Assembly: GCF_019977295.1 (NCBI RefSeq)
Contig: NZ_AP024651.1
Coordinates: 4,092,001 to 4,156,000 of the forward strand
Length of the DNA: 64,000 bases
Direction of reading: 5' to 3'
Source: Arthrobacter sp. StoSoilB20
GTDB taxonomy: Bacteria; Actinomycetota; Actinomycetes; Actinomycetales; Micrococcaceae
In this document: one piece after another, positions 41,396-50,426 of the stretch
Layout of the letters: every line of letters begins with the position of its first letter
Position numbering within the stretch: the first letter of the stretch is position 1
Notes under the pieces: model-generated
Told to the model about the DNA's origin: nothing
Seen by the model: only the letters and a program-made list of their open reading frames with translations
The model's database searches: none
Position numbers and translations under genes: made by a program

Positions 41396-43374
41396 GGTGT
41401 TGCCTCCACTGTGAGGGTGAATGCGCCGGAAGTGCGGTTTTCGGCGGGCATGCGGAATCGGATACGGGTCAGTTTTTCGCCCCAGATATCGCTGAGGAGC
41501 GGATCGTCCAGGAGCCACTCGTCCACCAGCACGACGGCGGTGGCCGGCTTCCAGCGCAGGTGCAGTCCCTTGGTGGTTTCGGCAGCCGGGATACCTTCGG
41601 GCGTGATGGTGGCCGTGGCGTCTGAACCGACGCGGACGGTGCCGGCAACCAGGTAGGTGATGTCGACGTCGTGCGTTCCCTCCGGAGGGTGCGTTCCCTC
41701 AGGCGCCTGCGCGGGCAGGTTCCAGCGGTCATCAATCACCACGGAGCCGAGCTCCCGGTTCATCAGCGAGGTGCGGATCCACTGCTCGGGGTGGTCCAAA
41801 CCATAGGCCGCCCCCAGTCCAAGCTCGAGCGTGGGCTCCTCCGGTGTGGGCTCCTGGAGAACGGTCGCCGCGAACGAAGACCCCGTCCCTTGCTCCAACC
41901 CGAAAGGCGCCGGGACGCTGTGCCACGCGCTCTGCATGGCGCGGATCCGGTAGCGATCGGGCCCGAATGTCTGCGCTGTGTACGTGGGCTGGCCGGCGTC
42001 GACCAGCAAGGGCACACCATCCACGGCCACCACCACGGAACCGACGTCGCGGTGGTTGTGGTGCTCGCCGTTGTGTCCGCCCTTGGCCGCGAGCGTGAGC
42101 CCATCGGTGGACCCCGGGGTTTGCCGGGCCACCATGATCTGGACCGATGGCAGGTACGTCCCCCAACTGGGTCGCAGCTGAGCGCTACCTAGTTGGGTGC
42201 GGGACGTGGGCTGGCTGAGGGAGGTCAGTTGGGTGAGCACGCGGCCCAGTCCGGCTGCCGCGTTGGGTTCAGGTTCGACGGCGGCAAAGGTCGCGGCATG
42301 CGCGGCGGCGTCGGAGTCCCCCAGCCGGACAGCCCAGCGGTGCAGCATGCTCCACGGCAAGCCTTTGTGGGCGCGGGCCGGGCCGTCGGCAACGTTCAGG
42401 AACCAGCGGTGCCCCAGGTGCATGCGGTGTGGGAAAGCGACCAGCGCACGGATGACTGGCAGGTCCGGATTGAGTGCGCCGCCGCTGGCTTCCTCCAACA
42501 AAGCCAGGCCTTCCAACGCACGTCCGGCACCGTTCCACCAGTACGCGTAGCCCTCGTCGATTGCGCCGTCGGCCGGGATGGAGGCGAGGAAGCGGTCCAG
42601 GCCCTCGATGCACCGGGCAACCACCGCCGCCTGCTCATCAGGGTCATCAACCAGCAGCAATGCCGCCACAATGATGTTCGAGTGGATCCAGGGGTTCCAG
42701 TTGTGGACATCGCCGTCCAAGCCCAGCCAGTGCCAGTCGAGCCGGTCCAGGAACGGCCGGATCACACGCTCGCTCGTCTCCAGACGGATACGCCGGCGCA
42801 GTCCGGGGGCGCGTTCGTTCAGGGAGGTACCCAGCAAATGGTCAGCCCAGGCGAGCTGCGCTACCACTTCCCCGGCGCCGAGATCCAGGTAGGGCCGGGA
42901 ACGGTCCGGAACCACGTCGCCGCTGCGGGTGAACACGTCGTCGTGCGCGGCCCAGCTCCAGGAGCTTTGCTCGCACAGGAGGTAGGCGCCGTCGATCACC
43001 TCATCAAGCCACTCCTCACGGGAAGCCGGTCCATCAACGGCAGCCATGACGACGGCGCGCGTCAGCCGCTGCTGCCGGCTCGCCACCAGTCCCTCGTAGG
43101 CCGTGCGGTTGCCGTCGCGGAAGTACCGGGCGTAGTGGGACACAAGGGGCTGGGGCCAGGCACTCCCCTTTTCTGCCGATGCTTGGGTGCGCCACCCGGA
43201 AAGGAGGCGGGCATCATCAAGCTGCCATCCGCCGTCGGACGCCGGGCGAACAGTGAGCCGGTCACGGGAGCCTCGGAGTGTCTCCAACAGGTTGTCCCGA
43301 TCAGCCATGGGGCCCCATGTGTTCCTCAACGGGTAAAGAAGTGGCGCTTGAACGGCGGCGGTGCCGGTTGCCAT
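41392..43374 (-). CDS. heparinase II/III-family polysaccharide lyase
   Basis: A 660-residue protein of the heparinase II/III superfamily (PL12/15/17/21-like). The N-terminal toroid has EEWLDEVIDGAYLLCEQSSWSW, RIRLETSERVIRPF and WNPWIHSNIIVAALLL, and the C-terminal beta-sandwich has the hallmark KGGHNGEHHNHRDVGSVVV with the His cluster expected in the active cleft. By family it would beta-eliminate uronic-acid-containing oligosaccharides. There is no signal peptide, so it likely degrades imported fragments. It is the first gene of the leftward arm and overlaps the regulator gene by four bases. Confidence 0.9.
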   Translation of the reverse strand: MATGTAAVQAPLLYPLRNTWGPMADRDNLLETLRGSRDRLTVRPASDGGWQLDDARLLSGWRTQASAEKGSAWPQPLVSHYARYFRDGNRTAYEGLVASRQQRLTRAVVMAAVDGPASREEWLDEVIDGAYLLCEQSSWSWAAHDDVFTRSGDVVPDRSRPYLDLGAGEVVAQLAWADHLLGTSLNERAPGLRRRIRLETSERVIRPFLDRLDWHWLGLDGDVHNWNPWIHSNIIVAALLLVDDPDEQAAVVARCIEGLDRFLASIPADGAIDEGYAYWWNGAGRALEGLALLEEASGGALNPDLPVIRALVAFPHRMHLGHRWFLNVADGPARAHKGLPWSMLHRWAVRLGDSDAAAHAATFAAVEPEPNAAAGLGRVLTQLTSLSQPTSRTQLGSAQLRPSWGTYLPSVQIMVARQTPGSTDGLTLAAKGGHNGEHHNHRDVGSVVVAVDGVPLLVDAGQPTYTAQTFGPDRYRIRAMQSAWHSVPAPFGLEQGTGSSFAATVLQEPTPEEPTLELGLGAAYGLDHPEQWIRTSLMNRELGSVVIDDRWNLPAQAPEGTHPPEGTHDVDITYLVAGTVRVGSDATATITPEGIPAAETTKGLHLRWKPATAVVLVDEWLLDDPLLSDIWGEKLTRIRFRMPAENRTSGAFTLTVEATP

Positions 43375-43392
43375 AGGGATTCTTCTCTCGTT

Positions 43393-43472
43393 TGTTCGAG
43401 TTTGAACGTTTCAGATCAAGTTCGATTGAGTTGAATGAACTGTCTTGTTTATGAGTATGTACTGATTATTAG
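43393..43472. promoter_or_regulatory. AT-rich divergent promoter region with GTTCGA operator words
   Basis: The 163-base divergent region is clearly AT-richer than the genes. TGTTCGA (43393) is followed 16 bases later by TTTCAGA (43409), and AGTTCGAT (43419) lies nearby; GTTCGA words are typical half-sites of DeoR/GlpR proteins. A TTGTTT -35-like (43445-43450) and TATTAG -10-like (43467-43472) pair, 16 bp apart, could drive the rightward operon. Confidence 0.5.
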
Positions 43473-43537
43473 ATGTGATGCAACACATAAATCACGGTCG
43501 AACAGACCACTGAATTTTCGAAGGGAGGATCCCCTCA

Positions 43538-44551
43538 ATGTCGCTCAAGCCCCAGGCACTGCTGGTCATGAATAGCGGAACCTTTGCTGACCAGTTCGAT
43601 TCCACGCGTCTGGAGCGGCTTGCTGGACTGGTGGACCTTGGTGACCGGCCCTGGACGGATTCCCTGGACGAACCCGGGTTGCAGGGGCGTTTGGAAGAGG
43701 TGGAAATCCTCCTCACCAGCTGGGGAGTGCCGCAGCTCAATGCTGAGCGTTTGGAGCGCATGCCCAAACTCAGGGCTGTTTTCCACTGTGCAGGAACTGT
43801 CCGCAGCTTCGTCAGCGAAGAACTCTGGGACCGCGGCATCACCGTGACCAACGGCGCCGACGCCAATGCGATCCCGGTAGCCGAATTCACTTTCGCCTCG
43901 ATCGTCCTGGCGGGCAAAAAGGCACACATCCTCGCCAACGACGCCCGCACTTACCGGGAAGACTGGAGCTACATCGCGGACCGAGGCGAGCTCGGAAACA
44001 TCGGCCGTGTGGTGGGCGTCGTGGGGTTCTCCCGCATCGGCCGCCGCGTAGTACAGCTGGTCCAGCAACTCCAGGACGTCACGTGCCTCGTCAGCGATCC
44101 CTACGCGGATCCGTTGGAAGTAGCGGCCGCCGGCGGAAGGCTGGTCTCGCTTCAAGAACTCCTGCCCGTCTCCGATGTAGTCACCATCCACGCACCGGCA
44201 CTGCCGGAAACCCGCAACATGATCAGCACGGCAGAACTGCAGGCAATGAAGGACCACGCGACGCTCATCAACACAGCCCGCGGTTCCCTCGTTGACACCG
44301 AAGCCCTCGAGAAAGAGTGCGCCACCGGACGGATCACGGCGCTCCTTGACGTCACGGAGCCCGAGCCGCTGCCGGCCGGCTCCGCCCTGTATGACCTCCC
44401 CAACGTCATCATCACCCCGCACATTGCCGGTTCGCTCGGAACGGAGACCCGGCGGATGTCCGACGCCGCCCTGGATGACCTTGAACGGTACCTCGCCGGC
44501 AAGGACCTCCTGGCCCAAGTAGTCCACGCGGACCTCGGCCTCAGCGCCTAG
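43538..44551 (+). CDS. D-isomer-specific 2-hydroxyacid dehydrogenase
   Basis: A 337-residue NAD-dependent dehydrogenase. Signatures: cofactor fold VVGVVGFSRIGRRVVQLVQ, the catalytic Arg in NTARGSLVDTEAL, the catalytic Glu region DVTEPEPLPAGSALYDL, and the catalytic His in ITPHIAGSLG. It resembles members placed with sugar-acid catabolism, so it may oxidise or reduce a uronate-derived product of the lyase. It leads the rightward operon, 72 bases before the ABC binding-protein gene. GGGAGG precedes the ATG. Confidence 0.92.
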   Translation: MSLKPQALLVMNSGTFADQFDSTRLERLAGLVDLGDRPWTDSLDEPGLQGRLEEVEILLTSWGVPQLNAERLERMPKLRAVFHCAGTVRSFVSEELWDRGITVTNGADANAIPVAEFTFASIVLAGKKAHILANDARTYREDWSYIADRGELGNIGRVVGVVGFSRIGRRVVQLVQQLQDVTCLVSDPYADPLEVAAAGGRLVSLQELLPVSDVVTIHAPALPETRNMISTAELQAMKDHATLINTARGSLVDTEALEKECATGRITALLDVTEPEPLPAGSALYDLPNVIITPHIAGSLGTETRRMSDAALDDLERYLAGKDLLAQVVHADLGLSA

Positions 44552-44622
44552 GCCCGGCACACCCAGCCACACCAACGCCGCACCTACGGCAAACTTAAAA
44601 CCCAGTACTAAAGGAGAACGCA

Positions 44623-45903
44623 ATGAAGCGCACAACCCTCGCCGCAATCGCCCTTGCGGTGACTGCAGGGCTCGGACTCACCGGCTGTGCCGGCGCTGCC
44701 GGTCCCGCCGAACCGCAGGCGGCCGAAGGCAAGACCCGGTTGACCGTCTCGGTCTGGAACTACGAGGGCACCCCCGAGTTCAAGGCCCTCTTTGACAGCT
44801 ACGAGGCTGCCAATCCCAACGTGGACATTGAACCCGTGGACATCCTGGCCGACGACTACCCCCAGAAGGTCACCACCATGCTGGCCGGTGGCGACACCAC
44901 CGACGTCCTCACCATGAAGAACGTGATCGACTACTCCCGCTACGCCAACAACGGCCAGCTGCAGGAAATCAACAGCGTGGTGGACAAGGTGGGCAAGGAC
45001 AACCTCGCCGGCATGGACGCCTTCAACATCGACGGCAAGTACTTCGCTGCTCCCTACCGCCAGGACTTCTGGCTGCTGTACTACAACAAGGACCTCTTCA
45101 AGGCTGCCGGCATTGAAGATCCCAAGGACCTGACATGGGAGAAGTACACGGAGATCGCCAAGAAGCTCTCCACGGAGACCGGCGGCAAGAAGACATACGG
45201 CACGTACCACCACATCTGGCGTTCAGTAGTCCAGGCCACCGCGGCAGCCCAGAACGGCGCCGACCAGAACAGCGGTGACTACGGCTTCATGGAGGACCAG
45301 TACAACACTGCGCTGGACCTGCAGAAGTCCGGCGCCACCTTGGACTTCGGCACCGCCAAGAGCCAGAAGACCAGCTACCGGACCATGTTCGAGTCCGGCC
45401 AGGCCGCCATGATGCCCATGGGCACCTGGTACATTGCCGGCATCCTCCAGGCCAAGAAGGACGGCAAGACCAACGTCAATTGGGGCTTGGCTCCAATGCC
45501 ACAGAAGAACGACGACGGCAAGGTCACCACGTTCGGTTCGCCCACGGCCTTCGCCGTGAACAAGAACGCCACGCACTCCGATGAAGCCAAGAAGTTCATC
45601 GAGTGGGCTGCCGGTGAAGAAGGTGCCAAGGCGATCTCCAAGATCGGCGTCGTCCCGGCCCTGCAGAACGATGCCATCACCGCCGAGTACTTCAAGCTCG
45701 ATGGCATGCCCGCGGACGAACTGTCCAAGAAGGCCTTCACTCCGGACACCACGGAACTGGAAATGCCCGTCAGTGACAAGTCTGCCGCTACGGACAAGAT
45801 CCTCAACCAGGAGCACGACCTCATCATGGTGGGCGAGCGCTCCGTCACGGACGGTATTGCTGAGATGGGCAAGCGCGTCAAGAGCGAAGTGCTGGGCAAG
45901 TAA
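44623..45903 (+). CDS. ABC sugar transporter substrate-binding lipoprotein
   Basis: A 426-residue solute-binding protein of the carbohydrate-uptake-1 (CUT1) type. Signal peptide with lipobox LTGC (Cys22); then RLTVSVWNYEGTPEFKALFDSYEAANPNVDIE (first lobe), LLYYNKDLFKAAGI, MFESGQAAMMPMGTWYIAG and FGSPTAFAVNKNATHSDEAKKFIEW, all family landmarks. It would capture an oligosaccharide outside the membrane for the two permeases downstream. No ATPase gene is in the operon, so a shared MsiK-like ATPase is expected. AAAGGAGA precedes the ATG. Confidence 0.95.
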   Translation: MKRTTLAAIALAVTAGLGLTGCAGAAGPAEPQAAEGKTRLTVSVWNYEGTPEFKALFDSYEAANPNVDIEPVDILADDYPQKVTTMLAGGDTTDVLTMKNVIDYSRYANNGQLQEINSVVDKVGKDNLAGMDAFNIDGKYFAAPYRQDFWLLYYNKDLFKAAGIEDPKDLTWEKYTEIAKKLSTETGGKKTYGTYHHIWRSVVQATAAAQNGADQNSGDYGFMEDQYNTALDLQKSGATLDFGTAKSQKTSYRTMFESGQAAMMPMGTWYIAGILQAKKDGKTNVNWGLAPMPQKNDDGKVTTFGSPTAFAVNKNATHSDEAKKFIEWAAGEEGAKAISKIGVVPALQNDAITAEYFKLDGMPADELSKKAFTPDTTELEMPVSDKSAATDKILNQEHDLIMVGERSVTDGIAEMGKRVKSEVLGK

Positions 45904-46019
45904 CGCCAGGCAAGCAACTGGTGCCGGTGCTGCGCCCCAAGGATGCAGCACCGGGCCGGACCTGAATTCTCCGGATCCTGAAATGGAGGAACGCCCCCAA
46001 CTCCCGGGGAGCGGTCATC

Positions 46020-46946
46020 ATGACTACAGAAACAATTACCCAGGCTCCTGCCCCAGTGCAGAGCCGTGGCAACAGGAAGCAAGCCAGGCGCAACACCCTG
46101 ATCGGCTGGACGTTCATCCTTCCGAACTTCCTTGGCTTCCTTGCCTTCACCCTCATTCCAGTCGTGGCCGCTTTCGCGCTCTCCTTCATGGAATGGACCT
46201 CGTTCAGCGCTCCCAAGTGGGTTGGCCTGGCCAACTTCGAGCGGATGTTCGCCTCCGATTCCTTCTGGATCGCGCTGCGGAACACCTTGGTCTACGCTTT
46301 GGGCCACGTCCCCCTCACCATGGCACTGGCCCTCATCCTGGCCATGCTGCTGAACCGCAAACTCAAGGGCATCGGCTTCTTCCGCGTTGCCATCTTCTTC
46401 CCCTACATCACCTCACTGGTGGCTGTGGCAGTGGTTTGGAACATGTTGTTCAGCCCGGACAGCGGTCCCATCAACCAGTTCCTCGGCGCCATCGGCATTG
46501 CCAACCCGCCCGGCTGGACGTCCAGTTCTGATTGGGCCATGCCCGCGGTCATCATCACGAGTGTGTGGCGCGACATGGGCTACTACATGGTCCTGTACTT
46601 GGCCGGCCTCCAGGCGATCCCCACCGAGCTGTACGAAGCCGCCGAAGTGGACGGTGCCAGCGCCTGGCAGCGTTTCTGGAACGTCACCATCCCGTCCCTG
46701 CGTCCCACCACGTTCTTTGTGGTGGTCATGCTGACGGTCTCCAGTTTCAAAGTGTTCGACCTCATTGTGGTCATGACCAACGGTGGCCCCGGACGGTCCA
46801 CCACGGTGCTGTCCCAGCTGATCTACCAGGAAGGCATCGGCGAAGGTAAGTTCGGTTACTCCTCAGCCATTTCGCTGGTCCTGTTCATCATCGTGCTGAC
46901 GGTCACCGTCCTGCAGTTCAAGATCCAACAGCGGAGGGAACGCTGA
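46020..46946 (+). CDS. ABC sugar permease, MalF-type
   Basis: A 308-residue CUT1 permease with six transmembrane segments. The N-terminal helix GWTFILPNFLGFLAFTLIPV is typical. The EAA loop (contact with the ATPase) is IPTELYEAAEVDGASAWQRFWNVTIPSL, and VMTNGGPGRSTTVL is a common MalF-type signature. Its stop codon overlaps the start of the second permease (TGATG), implying coupled synthesis. Confidence 0.95.
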   Translation: MTTETITQAPAPVQSRGNRKQARRNTLIGWTFILPNFLGFLAFTLIPVVAAFALSFMEWTSFSAPKWVGLANFERMFASDSFWIALRNTLVYALGHVPLTMALALILAMLLNRKLKGIGFFRVAIFFPYITSLVAVAVVWNMLFSPDSGPINQFLGAIGIANPPGWTSSSDWAMPAVIITSVWRDMGYYMVLYLAGLQAIPTELYEAAEVDGASAWQRFWNVTIPSLRPTTFFVVVMLTVSSFKVFDLIVVMTNGGPGRSTTVLSQLIYQEGIGEGKFGYSSAISLVLFIIVLTVTVLQFKIQQRRER

Positions 46947-47887
46947 TGACCAACATGGCCGAAGACCTCAAAGCCACACATCTGGCGGATGCAGCTCCGT
47001 CTCCGTCAGGGGCACCTACTGCGGAAGACCGTCGTCGTACTGACCGCAAGCGCTCTCCGCGGGAGCAGAAGAAGCGGACCGCAAACATCGTGATCTACGG
47101 TGTCCTGGTGGTCCTCGTGGCGGCGCTGATGGTGCCGTTCATCTGGATGCTTTCCTCGTCGTTGAAGGAAAACAACCAGGTCCTCACCGTTCCCATCCAG
47201 TGGATTCCGCAGGAGTTCGTGTGGAGCAATTACACGGACATCTGGACCCGCATTCCCATGATGGGCTACCTGCAGAACTCGCTGTACCTGGCCGTCATCA
47301 TCACCTGCCTGCAGGTCCTCACCGGCTCGCTGGCTGCCTACGGTTTCTCCAAGGTCCGCTTCCCGGGCCGCGACGTGCTGTTCCTGGCCTACATCGGCAC
47401 CATCGCTGTCCCGTGGCAGGCGTACATGGTGCCGCAGTACATCATGATGCAGAACCTTGGCCTGACCAACAGCTTCAACGCATTGATCCTGCTGCAGGCA
47501 TTCGGCGCTTTCGGTGTGTTCCTGATGCGCCAGTACTACATGACCATCCCGGACGAGCTCTGTGAAGCCGCCCGGATCGATGGCCTGAGCGAGTACGGCA
47601 TCTGGGCCCGCGTGATCCTGCCGCTGTCCAAGCCGGCCCTCGCCAGCCTGGCGCTGCTGACGTTCGTGAACACGTGGAACGACTACATGGGCCCGTTCAT
47701 CTACCTCACGTCCAACCGCCTCTGGACTGTCCAGTTGGGCTTGCGGTCCTTCGTTGGCCAGTTCGACGCCGAATACGCCATGATCATGACCGGCTCGGTG
47801 ATCTCCGTGATCCCGATCCTCATCATCTTCCTGATCGGCCAGCGCTACTTCATCCAGGGCATTGCGACCAGCGGGATGAAAGGATGA
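46946..47887 (+). CDS. ABC sugar permease, MalG-type
   Basis: A 313-residue CUT1 permease. A charged N-terminal tail (RRTDRKRSPREQKKRT) precedes six transmembrane segments. Landmarks are PFIWMLSSSLKENNQVL, FGVFLMRQYYMTIPDEL, then the EAA loop CEAARIDGLSEYGIWARVILPLSKPAL, and the C-terminal GQRYFIQGIATSGMKG. It pairs with the MalF-type subunit. The next gene starts inside its stop codon (ATGA). Confidence 0.95.
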   Translation: MTNMAEDLKATHLADAAPSPSGAPTAEDRRRTDRKRSPREQKKRTANIVIYGVLVVLVAALMVPFIWMLSSSLKENNQVLTVPIQWIPQEFVWSNYTDIWTRIPMMGYLQNSLYLAVIITCLQVLTGSLAAYGFSKVRFPGRDVLFLAYIGTIAVPWQAYMVPQYIMMQNLGLTNSFNALILLQAFGAFGVFLMRQYYMTIPDELCEAARIDGLSEYGIWARVILPLSKPALASLALLTFVNTWNDYMGPFIYLTSNRLWTVQLGLRSFVGQFDAEYAMIMTGSVISVIPILIIFLIGQRYFIQGIATSGMKG

Positions 47888-48591
47888 GTAGTGTGAGCGC
47901 TAAACCGCGGCGGTGGGCCGGGCCGGGATTCGAGACCTTCGGGAGTATCTTCGGGTTCATCTACACCTTCCTGGCCGGGAACGCACTGCTCGCCGTGGCC
48001 AACGCTCCGCTGGTCCTCAGCCTCTCGCTGGTGGCCGACCCCGCTTCTGCGTGGCCGTTCTTCCTGGCGCTTTCGGTCACCATCGCTCCGTCGCTCGCCG
48101 GCATCTTCGCTGCCTACAAGGCATTGAACGACGACGGCGGCGCGGTCAAGCCGGTTGCCGCGTTCCTTCGCGGATACAAGCGCAGTTTCGCCAAGTCCGC
48201 AGTGCTGGGCGTGGGGGCTGTGGCCATGCTGATGTTCCTCGGCGTGGACCTGGCCGTCATCCAAAACAACGCCGCGGCCCTTCCCGGTGCCGCACTATTG
48301 GTGCCGCTGATTGTCGTAGCAGCCGCCGTGACGGTGAGCCTTTCCGTCACGGCGATTGCCGGCGTCGTACTCCTGCCTGATGCGAAGCTGAAAAGCATCC
48401 TCAAGGCTTCGCTTTATCTGGTGGCCCAGCGCTGGTACCTCAGCCTGGCCATGCTGATCCTGCTGGGGATCATCGTCTCCGCCGCCGTGATGCAGCCGGT
48501 CCTGGGCGTCGCGCTGGCGCCGGCGCCGCTGCTCTTCGTGATCTGGAGCAACGCCTCGTACGCTTTCCACGCCGTGCTGCGTACCCCGTAA
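47884..48591 (+). CDS. YesL-like DUF624 membrane protein
   Basis: A 235-residue membrane protein with about six hydrophobic segments of the YesL/DUF624 family. Its entry GFETFGSIFGFIYTFLAGNALLAVANAP is characteristic. In Bacillus, yesL lies in the rhamnogalacturonan-utilisation cluster, and the family is regularly found with CUT1 sugar importers; the biochemical role is not known. The ATG at 47884 overlaps the permease stop, so it belongs to the operon. The GH35 gene follows after 17 bases. Confidence 0.88.
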   Translation: MSSVSAKPRRWAGPGFETFGSIFGFIYTFLAGNALLAVANAPLVLSLSLVADPASAWPFFLALSVTIAPSLAGIFAAYKALNDDGGAVKPVAAFLRGYKRSFAKSAVLGVGAVAMLMFLGVDLAVIQNNAAALPGAALLVPLIVVAAAVTVSLSVTAIAGVVLLPDAKLKSILKASLYLVAQRWYLSLAMLILLGIIVSAAVMQPVLGVALAPAPLLFVIWSNASYAFHAVLRTP

Positions 48592-48608
48592 GACTGTTAG
48601 GACTTTCC

Positions 48609-50426
48609 TTGGACACGTTCGAAATCGGCGATCAGGACTTCCTCCTGAACGATCGGCCTTTCCGCATCCTCTCCGGAGCCATCCACTATTTCCGGGTGCA
48701 TCCCGATCTCTGGGCGGACCGGATCCACAAGGCCCGTCTCATGGGGCTGAACACCATCGAAACGTACGTGCCGTGGAATGAGCACTCGCCCTTCCCAGGT
48801 GCTTTTATTGCAGACGGCGGGCTGGATCTTGGCCGGTTCCTTGACCTGGTGGCCGACGCCGGGATGCACGCAATTGTCCGGCCGGGTCCCTACATTTGCG
48901 CTGAATGGGATAACGGCGGGCTTCCGGCATGGCTGTTCACCGACCCCACAGTGGGTGTCCGCAGCAGCGAGCCCGGTTACCTGGCCGCCGTCTCCTCCTA
49001 TATGGAAGCCGTGCTGGCGGTGGTGGTGCCGCGGCAGATAACGCAGGGCGGCCCTGTGATCATGTTCCAGATTGAGAACGAGTACGGCGCCTACGGGGAC
49101 GACAAAGCCTACTTGCAGCATTTGGTGGACCTGTCCAAGCGCCTGGGTGTGGACGTTCCGCTGTTCACCTGCGACCAGCCTTTCGGGACCATGATCGAGG
49201 ACGGCTCGCTGCCCGAACTCCACAAAACCGGGACGTTTGGATCGCGTTCCCTTGAGCGGCTTGGTTTTCTGCGGGAGCGGCAACCCACTGGCCCACTGAT
49301 GTGCGCCGAGTTTTGGAACGGCTGGTTCGACAACTGGGGAACGCACCACCACACCACCGACGCCGCTGCTTCCGCCGCCGAACTGGACGCCCTGCTGACC
49401 GCCGGGGCTTCGGTAAACATCTACATGTTCCACGGCGGAACCAACTTCGGCTTCACCAACGGGGCCAACGACAAAGGCATTTACGAGCCCACCATCACCT
49501 CCTACGACTACGACGCTCCTCTGTCCGAAGACGGGCATCCGACGGCCAAATACTTCGCATTCCGGGACGTCATCGCCAAGCACTTCCCGGTTCCAGCCGA
49601 GGTGCCGGTTCCCCGGGCACCTGCTCCGGTTTCCGTGGTGGCCGTTTCTGAGTCTGTGCCGCTGCTTTCTGTTGCCGGGTCCACCTCGCTGGTGCCTGGA
49701 ACCATTCCACCGGTGGAGAGGACCGGGCAGTACCGGGGCTTCTACCTCTACGAGGTGTTGCTGCAGGGCGGAGGCGTGCTGTCCTTCTCTGAAGTTCGCG
49801 ACCGTGCCCAGTTCTTCCTGGACGGCGTGCCCGTAGGCGTTCTCAGCCGGGAACTGGGCGAGCGCACTGTTGTCATTCCCGGTGATGGTCGTCTGCAGGT
49901 CCTTTTGGAGGACCAGGGCCGGGTGAACTATGGGCAGAGGATCGGCGAGGCGAAGGGGCTGATCGGGCCTGCGCTGCTGAACGGTGATGAGGTGCTGGAC
50001 TGGGAAGTCGGCGCTGTTGATTTGGCCTCGCTGGACGCATTCCGGGCCGCTGCGGTTGCTCTTCCTCGGGGTGCCGCGTCCGCCGGTGTGGCCGGCCCGT
50101 CCATCTCCTTTGCCACTTTTGAAGCGGACGGCCCGGGTGCCGCGTCCGCCGGTGTGGCCGGCCCGTCCATCTCCTTTGCCACTTTTGAAGCGGACGGCCC
50201 GGGCGACCGCTTCCTGCGGCTGGACGGCTGGACCAAGGGCAATGCGTTCATCAACGGTTTCAATTTGGGGCGCTACTGGAGCCGTGGGCCGCAACGCACC
50301 CTGTATGTTCCCGGCCCGCTGATCCGCGAAGGCGCCAACGAGCTCGCCATCCTGGAACTCCACGGGAGCGCCACGCGCGAGGTGGGTTTCGCCGTCGGGC
50401 CTGACCTGGGCCCCGACGAAAAGTAA
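48609..50426 (+). CDS. GH35 beta-galactosidase
   Basis: A 605-residue GH35 enzyme. The (beta/alpha)8 domain opens with ILSGAIHYFRVHPDLWADRI and YVPWNEHSPFPG. The acid/base is Glu158 in FQIENEYGAYG and the nucleophile Glu234 in CAEFWNGWFDNWG; the C-terminal part holds the beta-sandwich lobes ending WSRGPQRTLYVPGPLI. There is no signal peptide, so it would release galactose from imported oligosaccharides. It starts with TTG (TAGGAC just upstream) and lacks a better ATG. It carries an in-frame 22-residue tandem duplication near residues 488-531. A 32-bp repeat array starts at its stop codon. Confidence 0.94.
   Translation: MDTFEIGDQDFLLNDRPFRILSGAIHYFRVHPDLWADRIHKARLMGLNTIETYVPWNEHSPFPGAFIADGGLDLGRFLDLVADAGMHAIVRPGPYICAEWDNGGLPAWLFTDPTVGVRSSEPGYLAAVSSYMEAVLAVVVPRQITQGGPVIMFQIENEYGAYGDDKAYLQHLVDLSKRLGVDVPLFTCDQPFGTMIEDGSLPELHKTGTFGSRSLERLGFLRERQPTGPLMCAEFWNGWFDNWGTHHHTTDAAASAAELDALLTAGASVNIYMFHGGTNFGFTNGANDKGIYEPTITSYDYDAPLSEDGHPTAKYFAFRDVIAKHFPVPAEVPVPRAPAPVSVVAVSESVPLLSVAGSTSLVPGTIPPVERTGQYRGFYLYEVLLQGGGVLSFSEVRDRAQFFLDGVPVGVLSRELGERTVVIPGDGRLQVLLEDQGRVNYGQRIGEAKGLIGPALLNGDEVLDWEVGAVDLASLDAFRAAAVALPRGAASAGVAGPSISFATFEADGPGAASAGVAGPSISFATFEADGPGDRFLRLDGWTKGNAFINGFNLGRYWSRGPQRTLYVPGPLIREGANELAILELHGSATREVGFAVGPDLGPDEK
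50071..50202 (+). repeat. exact 66-bp in-frame duplication inside the GH35 gene
   Basis: Two copies of a 66-bp unit (50071-50136 and 50137-50202), identical as far as I can read, encode AASAGVAGPSISFATFEADG twice (22 residues each including the joining PG). Identity at synonymous sites implies a recent event. It falls just before the conserved FLRLDGWTKGNAFINGFN segment, so the extra copy extends a loop. Confidence 0.92.

Noticed and set aside
48597..50363. 588-residue open frame on the minus strand
   Set aside because: It is the antisense shadow of the GH35 gene; catalytic motifs are only in the plus-strand frame.
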